Shown: positions 53,225 to 56,563 of the stretch, piece after piece | How positions within the stretch are numbered: the stretch's first letter is position 1 | Layout of the letters: every line of letters starts with the position of its first letter | NCBI RefSeq assembly: GCF_001645125.1 | Contig: NZ_LXKA01000336.1 | Location: forward strand, 1-56,563 | Length of the DNA stretch: 56,563 bases | From: Paraburkholderia ginsengiterrae | Lineage (GTDB): Bacteria; Pseudomonadota; Gammaproteobacteria; Burkholderiales; Burkholderiaceae | Direction of reading: 5' to 3' | The notes under the pieces: model-generated | What the model was told of the DNA's origin: nothing | Database searches by the model: none | The model's input: the letters and a program-made list of their open reading frames with translations, nothing else | Made by a program: the position numbers and the translations under genes

Positions 53225-55309
53225 ATGCTGAACGGAGCAAGGATTCTCGCCTGCGGCTCACGGAGTGCGGTCCGCATGAGTGCGAGACTCCTGGAGAGTG
53301 CTGGGGCGTCGGTCGATGTCATCGATCCGGAGTGCGTTGCGGAAGAACAAGGCCTTCAGCAATTCCAGGCCTATGACGCGGTCATTGTCTCGACAGATAC
53401 GTGTGCGGCGACACTAAAGCGCGCAATCGGCGAGCTTCTGGCGTCCGGCTCCATTATTGTGTGCAACATCACCGCGACCGGTCCGCAAAGCGCCCGTCAG
53501 GGCATGCGCTGGTCGGATGGCCAGATTCAGGCGATAACCGGTTTGATGGATACAACTGGCTTTGCAGACGGCGAGCCTGTCAGGATCGGCATTCCGCTCA
53601 CGGAAGTCTCCGCGGCCATGTACGCTGCGTCGTCGATCTCAGCAGCACTTCGGGTCAGGCAACTTCGCGGGTTCGCACAGAACGTCGATGTCACGTTGTT
53701 CGGTTGCGCGGTCAGCGCGCTGACAACGTTCCTGCCGAACGCGTTCGTCGGTCGGATGGCTGGGCGCGTCGGCAATCGTCATCCCTCGTGCGCGCCGTGG
53801 AACGCCTACCGGACGAGGGACGGCTGGGTGCTCATCTGCACAAGCTCCGAAGACCAGTGGCACAAACTTAAGCATGCCGCGCGTATCGACGGATGCGACG
53901 ATGAGCGGTGCAGTTCGCTTGCGGCGCGGGTGAAGAACGCCGACTACCTCGACCGGATCATCGAAGCATGGACGACTACCTTGACGACCGATGAATGTTC
54001 GACGCTCTGCGAGCAAGCAGGCATAGCAGCCGGTCCGATCGTATCCATCGACGAGTTGGCGCACGAGGCCAACTTCGGCCTGCGCCATCCGGTAGCGTCG
54101 CAGCGGATGCAAAGCGCGGGCATTGATAGCGAAACGTATCGGGACGTGTCTGCGTTCCGTGCGACTTCGCTCGTTTCCAGCCGTCATCCAGTGCAAACGG
54201 TATGTCGCACCGAAGAACGAACGTCTGCTACGCCGCGCGAGCGCGATGCGGACCATCCGGCGCCGGAGAGCACAGGGCCGCTCGCTGGCATAAAGGTCAT
54301 AGAGATCGGTCAATACACGACCGCACCGCTGGTGGGCAAGCACCTTGCGGCCATGGGCGCGCAGGTGACCAAGGTCGAACCTCCCAACGGAGAGACCGCC
54401 CGGGAATGGGCGCCAGGTCAGGGCGGCACGAGTTACTTTTTTGCGTTGAACAACACGGACAAGCACACAATCTCAGCCGACCTCAAGCAGGCGGCCGGGC
54501 GCGACTATCTGGAACGGCTGCTCGCCACCGCCGATGTGCTGGTGGAGAACCTGCGGCCGGGCGCATTGGCGAAACTGGGTTTCGACAGGGACGCGCTTGC
54601 GAGGATCAACCCACGGCTGATCTACTGCTCGATTTCGGGGTTCGGAATCGAGTCGGCCTATCCTTCGCGACCGGCCTTCGACACCGTGATTCAGGCGACG
54701 GGCGGGCTAATGGATCTGAATCGTACCGGGGGCGCGCCTGTGAAAATGGGCGTTTCGGGTGCGGACATTCTGGGCGGCCAGGTGGCACTCTTCGCGGTGG
54801 TTTCCGCACTCGCCGACGAGAACCGGAAAGAGGGCGTGTTCCTGGAAATCGCCATGCAGGATGTCGCCGCATGGTGCTCGCTGTTTTCCGCTGGGAACCC
54901 CGTGCCGGATGGCATGGCTATTCGCTGCGCCGACGGCTACGTCTGGCTCGAAAGCAGTGGTCGCCATGATCTGGAGTCGCTTGAAATTTTCACTCGCCGT
55001 CTACAGTGGAGCAAAGCAACGCGAAAGCGCGCGGTCTCGGAAATAGAGGCGCTCGGGATTCATGCGGTATTCGTCACCCGAGTGGATGAGTTGATCGACG
55101 ACAGCGATTTTCTGTCCGACATGCTGACTGTTGGTCGCGATCCCGACGGTGCCTTCTGGCCAATACTCAAAGTGCCGTACCGGTTCTCGCGCACTCCGGC
55201 AAAGGTCCGGACTGTGCCGGGTCCGCCGGAGTCGGTCGCGGTCGACGACGCGTCGGGCATGAAATCTATCGCCGGCTTGCCGGTTTCGACGGACGGTCCT
55301 TCTTCCTGA
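53225..55309 (+). CDS. Tandem two-domain class III (CaiB/BaiF) CoA-transferase
   Basis: Formyl-CoA-transferase family protein of 694 residues from ATG 53225 (MLNGARILACGSRSAV), with AAGGAGA upstream; the usual length is about 400. The second half (from about residue 350) is a near-complete CaiB fold: GIKVIEIGQYTTAPLVGKHL, NNTDKHTISADLK, and the catalytic-Asp motif RPAFDTVIQATGGLMD. The first half has a diverged N-terminal Rossmann part but a second such motif, WSDGQIQAITGLMD, and the C-terminal lobe (PWNAYRTRDGWVLICTSSED). The second copy appears shortened at its C-terminus. Activates a carboxylate by CoA transfer from another acyl-CoA. Last gene of the operon. Confidence 0.88.
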   Translation: MLNGARILACGSRSAVRMSARLLESAGASVDVIDPECVAEEQGLQQFQAYDAVIVSTDTCAATLKRAIGELLASGSIIVCNITATGPQSARQGMRWSDGQIQAITGLMDTTGFADGEPVRIGIPLTEVSAAMYAASSISAALRVRQLRGFAQNVDVTLFGCAVSALTTFLPNAFVGRMAGRVGNRHPSCAPWNAYRTRDGWVLICTSSEDQWHKLKHAARIDGCDDERCSSLAARVKNADYLDRIIEAWTTTLTTDECSTLCEQAGIAAGPIVSIDELAHEANFGLRHPVASQRMQSAGIDSETYRDVSAFRATSLVSSRHPVQTVCRTEERTSATPRERDADHPAPESTGPLAGIKVIEIGQYTTAPLVGKHLAAMGAQVTKVEPPNGETAREWAPGQGGTSYFFALNNTDKHTISADLKQAAGRDYLERLLATADVLVENLRPGALAKLGFDRDALARINPRLIYCSISGFGIESAYPSRPAFDTVIQATGGLMDLNRTGGAPVKMGVSGADILGGQVALFAVVSALADENRKEGVFLEIAMQDVAAWCSLFSAGNPVPDGMAIRCADGYVWLESSGRHDLESLEIFTRRLQWSKATRKRAVSEIEALGIHAVFVTRVDELIDDSDFLSDMLTVGRDPDGAFWPILKVPYRFSRTPAKVRTVPGPPESVAVDDASGMKSIAGLPVSTDGPSS

Positions 55310-55635
55310 ACGGATCGTCGGCCGTCGAGTAAAGATGTGTGAGGAGATCGGCTTCGGGCAGCGATCACGCGCTCGCACCGATGCGTCCGGCTGGCGGCGT
55401 ACCTGGCAGGCACTTCCTCGTTAGCCGCAAGGAACGCATTGCAGCTTGCGGCTGTGGGTTTGTTGGAGTCGTTCGAATCCTGCGTTCACGTTCGAGCAAA
55501 ACCTTCGCTATTGACGTCCGCGTTCGCATGAGGAGCGGACAGTCGAGCCTTTGCTTCAATCGGCGGCTCAGTGTCGACAAGGGAAATTCGCGGCGAGGCC
55601 GAGCGGGTGACTGACGGGCGCTGGCCGAACTTCCG

Positions 55636-55716
55636 GGTTCGGCCATGAAGCGTCATTCGCTCGCCGTGTCGCTCGGATGTCCAGACGTCGGCTCAGCACC
55701 CAATAACGGCCGTTGA
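55636..55716. repeat. Degenerate dispersed repeat, copy B
   Basis: Partner of the 39944-40022 stretch, in the same orientation. Shared blocks are TTCGGCCATGAAGCGTC, CATTCGC, CAGACGTCGG and ACGGCCGTTGA, with interspersed differences. Neither copy codes for anything I can identify. Confidence 0.5.
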
Positions 55717-55817
55717 GTTTCATCGCACATGTTTCTGGCGTTCACGCATCCTCGGTGACGCCGCGCGTAAGCGCCGGTTGACCCACTGGTGCAAAAGTCT
55801 CACGGACATACCAAGGC

Positions 55818-55988
55818 ATGACGACTACGTTGACGAGCCTTCTCGGCCCCGTCGAAGACTATTGTGAAATCGGACAACTTGATGATTTGCTGAGAGGTCG
55901 TGGTGCAGTCAATGCCGACATTGACGTCCTGCACCACATCCCCCCCTTGGTCGCGGCGGAAATGGCGGTGGTATTTCGGATCGGATGA
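55818..55988 (+). CDS. Short reading frame, possibly the start of a broken gene
   Basis: 56 codons from ATG 55818, reading MTTTLTSLLGPVEDYCEIGQ and LDDLLRGRGAVNADIDVLHH, then IPPLVAAEMAVVFRIG. The acidic, hydrophobic-patterned sequence looks like a real N-terminus but I do not recognise it, and it stops abruptly. A run of seven C at 55940-55946 and an apparent continuation in the next frame (GSDDPYIFGWLAALPAREKR) would fit a frameshift, natural or from sequencing. Confidence 0.3.
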   Translation: MTTTLTSLLGPVEDYCEIGQLDDLLRGRGAVNADIDVLHHIPPLVAAEMAVVFRIG

Positions 55989-56208
55989 CCCGTACATTTT
56001 CGGATGGCTTGCCGCGCTTCCTGCGCGTGAAAAACGCGGTGGCTTGTACCTGGCACGTTATCGTGGCAGCGGCAGGAAAGTGCGCGCGGCCGCTGACGGC
56101 TTCCCGGGACAGCCAAGGCGATCGTCGCACTTCGCAACAATCGCATCGAGTCGGTGCAGCACCAGGAATGAGGGGTGTCGGACGCCCCCGAACGATGCCA
56201 TGCGCGCA

Positions 56209-56257
56209 CGCGCCGCGCCTCATCCGAAAATCCGAAATGAGGCGCAGCGCGTTTTTT
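56209..56257 (+). terminator. Rho-independent terminator facing right
   Basis: Arms CGCGCCGCGCCTCAT and ATGAGGCGCAGCGCG pair with one mismatch across a 13-nt loop and are followed by T6. The T-run overlaps the stop codon of the leftward frame at the right end, as expected between convergent genes. Confidence 0.8.
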
Positions 56258-56434
56258 ATTCGAGCTGGTACTTCTCGCGCACCAGATGCCCGATCCCCGT
56301 GCGGTCGAGGATCGCGAGCGGGCAAAGGAAGGTCACGCGCACCGTGCCGGGCAGCCGACTGATATCGATCGAGCCCGTGATCGTCGCGCGGTTCAGGACC
56401 TCTTCGTACGCGAGCCCCGGCACGGCCGCGGCGC
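56256..56434 (-). CDS. C-terminal end of an unidentified protein, cut by the contig end
   Basis: A leftward frame with no start in the window, ending at the TAA at 56256-56258. The last residues read ATITGSIDISRLPGTVRV, then TFLCPLAILDRTGIGHLV and REKYQLE, with strong codon bias. Only about 59 residues are believable, because the sequence above about 56435 is a fold-back copy and adapter. The family is not recognised. Confidence 0.55.
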
Positions 56435-56464
56435 GCCGCAGGCCGTGACGGGGCTCGCGTACGA
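56404..56464. repeat. Fold-back inverted repeat at the contig end
   Basis: The 24-base arms at 56404-56427 and 56441-56464 are reverse complements with a single mismatch. The 13-base centre is itself almost palindromic (GCGGCGCGCCGC). It immediately precedes adapter sequence, so it is more likely a snap-back library or read artefact than a genomic hairpin. Confidence 0.8.
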
Positions 56465-56563
56465 AAACCGGCTCTTCTACACATCTCCGAGCCCACGAGA
56501 CAAGAGGGCAACTCGTAATCCGTCGGTGGTCAGAAAAAAAACAAAAAGAGAGAACGAGTACAA
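56465..56563 (+). other. Sequencing adapter contamination (Nextera/Illumina read-through) and poly-A
   Basis: Bases 56478-56501 match the Nextera transposase adapter read-through exactly over 24 bases, including CTCCGAGCCCACGAGAC. About 13 bases before this are an imperfect start of the same adapter. Next comes AAGAGGGCA, one base different from an 8-base Nextera index, then a garbled P7-like stretch, then A-runs. This is not genomic DNA. Confidence 0.95.

Larger units (their letters stand above)
55310..56208. other. Gene-poor region after the catabolic operon
   Basis: About 900 bp with no complete gene. It contains the second copy of a degenerate repeat, one 56-codon frame with coding character, and several frames on both strands that I judge to be shadows. 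No clear terminator follows the CoA-transferase gene. It resembles decayed accessory DNA. Confidence 0.5.

Noticed and set aside
53225-55309. Two separate adjacent CoA-transferase genes
   Set aside because: The frame is continuous with no stop or internal ribosome binding site near the domain boundary, so one fused protein is the simpler reading.
55909-56511. 200-codon leftward frame at the right end
   Set aside because: It runs through the adapter and fold-back artefact and is Arg/Ala/Pro-rich throughout; the real leftward frame ends at 56256 in another frame.

Overview
The window is a GC-rich betaproteobacterial chromosome segment, most likely from the Burkholderiaceae and closest in style to Paraburkholderia. 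That placement rests on gene order and protein sequence (map-glnD diverging from rpsB-tsf-pyrH-frr-uppS-cdsA-dxr-rseP-bamA-skp-lpxD-fabZ-lpxA-lpxB-rnhB, then ppsR/ppsA, smpB/ratA-rnfH, guaB-guaA). No database search was possible.

Positions 1-33,450 are conserved core genome. Leftward genes are glnD (PII uridylylation), map, and the start of a repeat-rich protein cut by the left edge. Rightward is one long housekeeping block: translation (rpsB, tsf, frr), UMP kinase, isoprenoid and undecaprenyl lipid synthesis (dxr, uppS), phospholipid synthesis (cdsA), envelope assembly (rseP, bamA, skp) and lipid A synthesis (lpxD, fabZ, lpxA, lpxB). Next come rnhB, a SpoU-type RNA methyltransferase, the divergent ppsR/ppsA pair, an NfeD-SPFH membrane pair, smpB opposite ratA-rnfH, an EamA transporter, and guaB-(membrane protein)-guaA.

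The guaA terminator at about 33,450 is a sharp boundary. An AraC-type regulator entering from the accessory side has lost its second helix-turn-helix and now runs into that terminator. From 33.4 to 56.4 kb the content is accessory: an EamA exporter with a divergent LysR regulator, about 2 kb of gene-poor DNA, a chemoreceptor, a periplasmic binding protein overlapping a hybrid histidine kinase (a TorT/TorS- or LuxP/LuxQ-like arrangement without transporter genes), and a catabolic cluster. The cluster holds a metabolite:proton symporter, a LysR regulator, an aldehyde dehydrogenase gene broken by a short deletion, and a rightward operon of iron-type alcohol dehydrogenase, thiolase, SDR, enoyl-CoA hydratase and a two-domain class III CoA-transferase. 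Together the operon could activate a carboxylic acid to its CoA ester and carry it through hydration, oxidation and thiolysis.

The last ~100 bases are not genomic. A fold-back inverted repeat (56,404-56,464) leads into a 24-base exact match to the Nextera/Illumina read-through adapter, then an index-like stretch, a garbled P7-like sequence and poly-A. The right end is therefore a contig end carrying adapter contamination. I did not find a clear undescribed defence or mobile system. The most interesting biology is the binding protein-kinase pair, the fused CoA-transferase operon and the REP-like palindromes between skp and lpxD.
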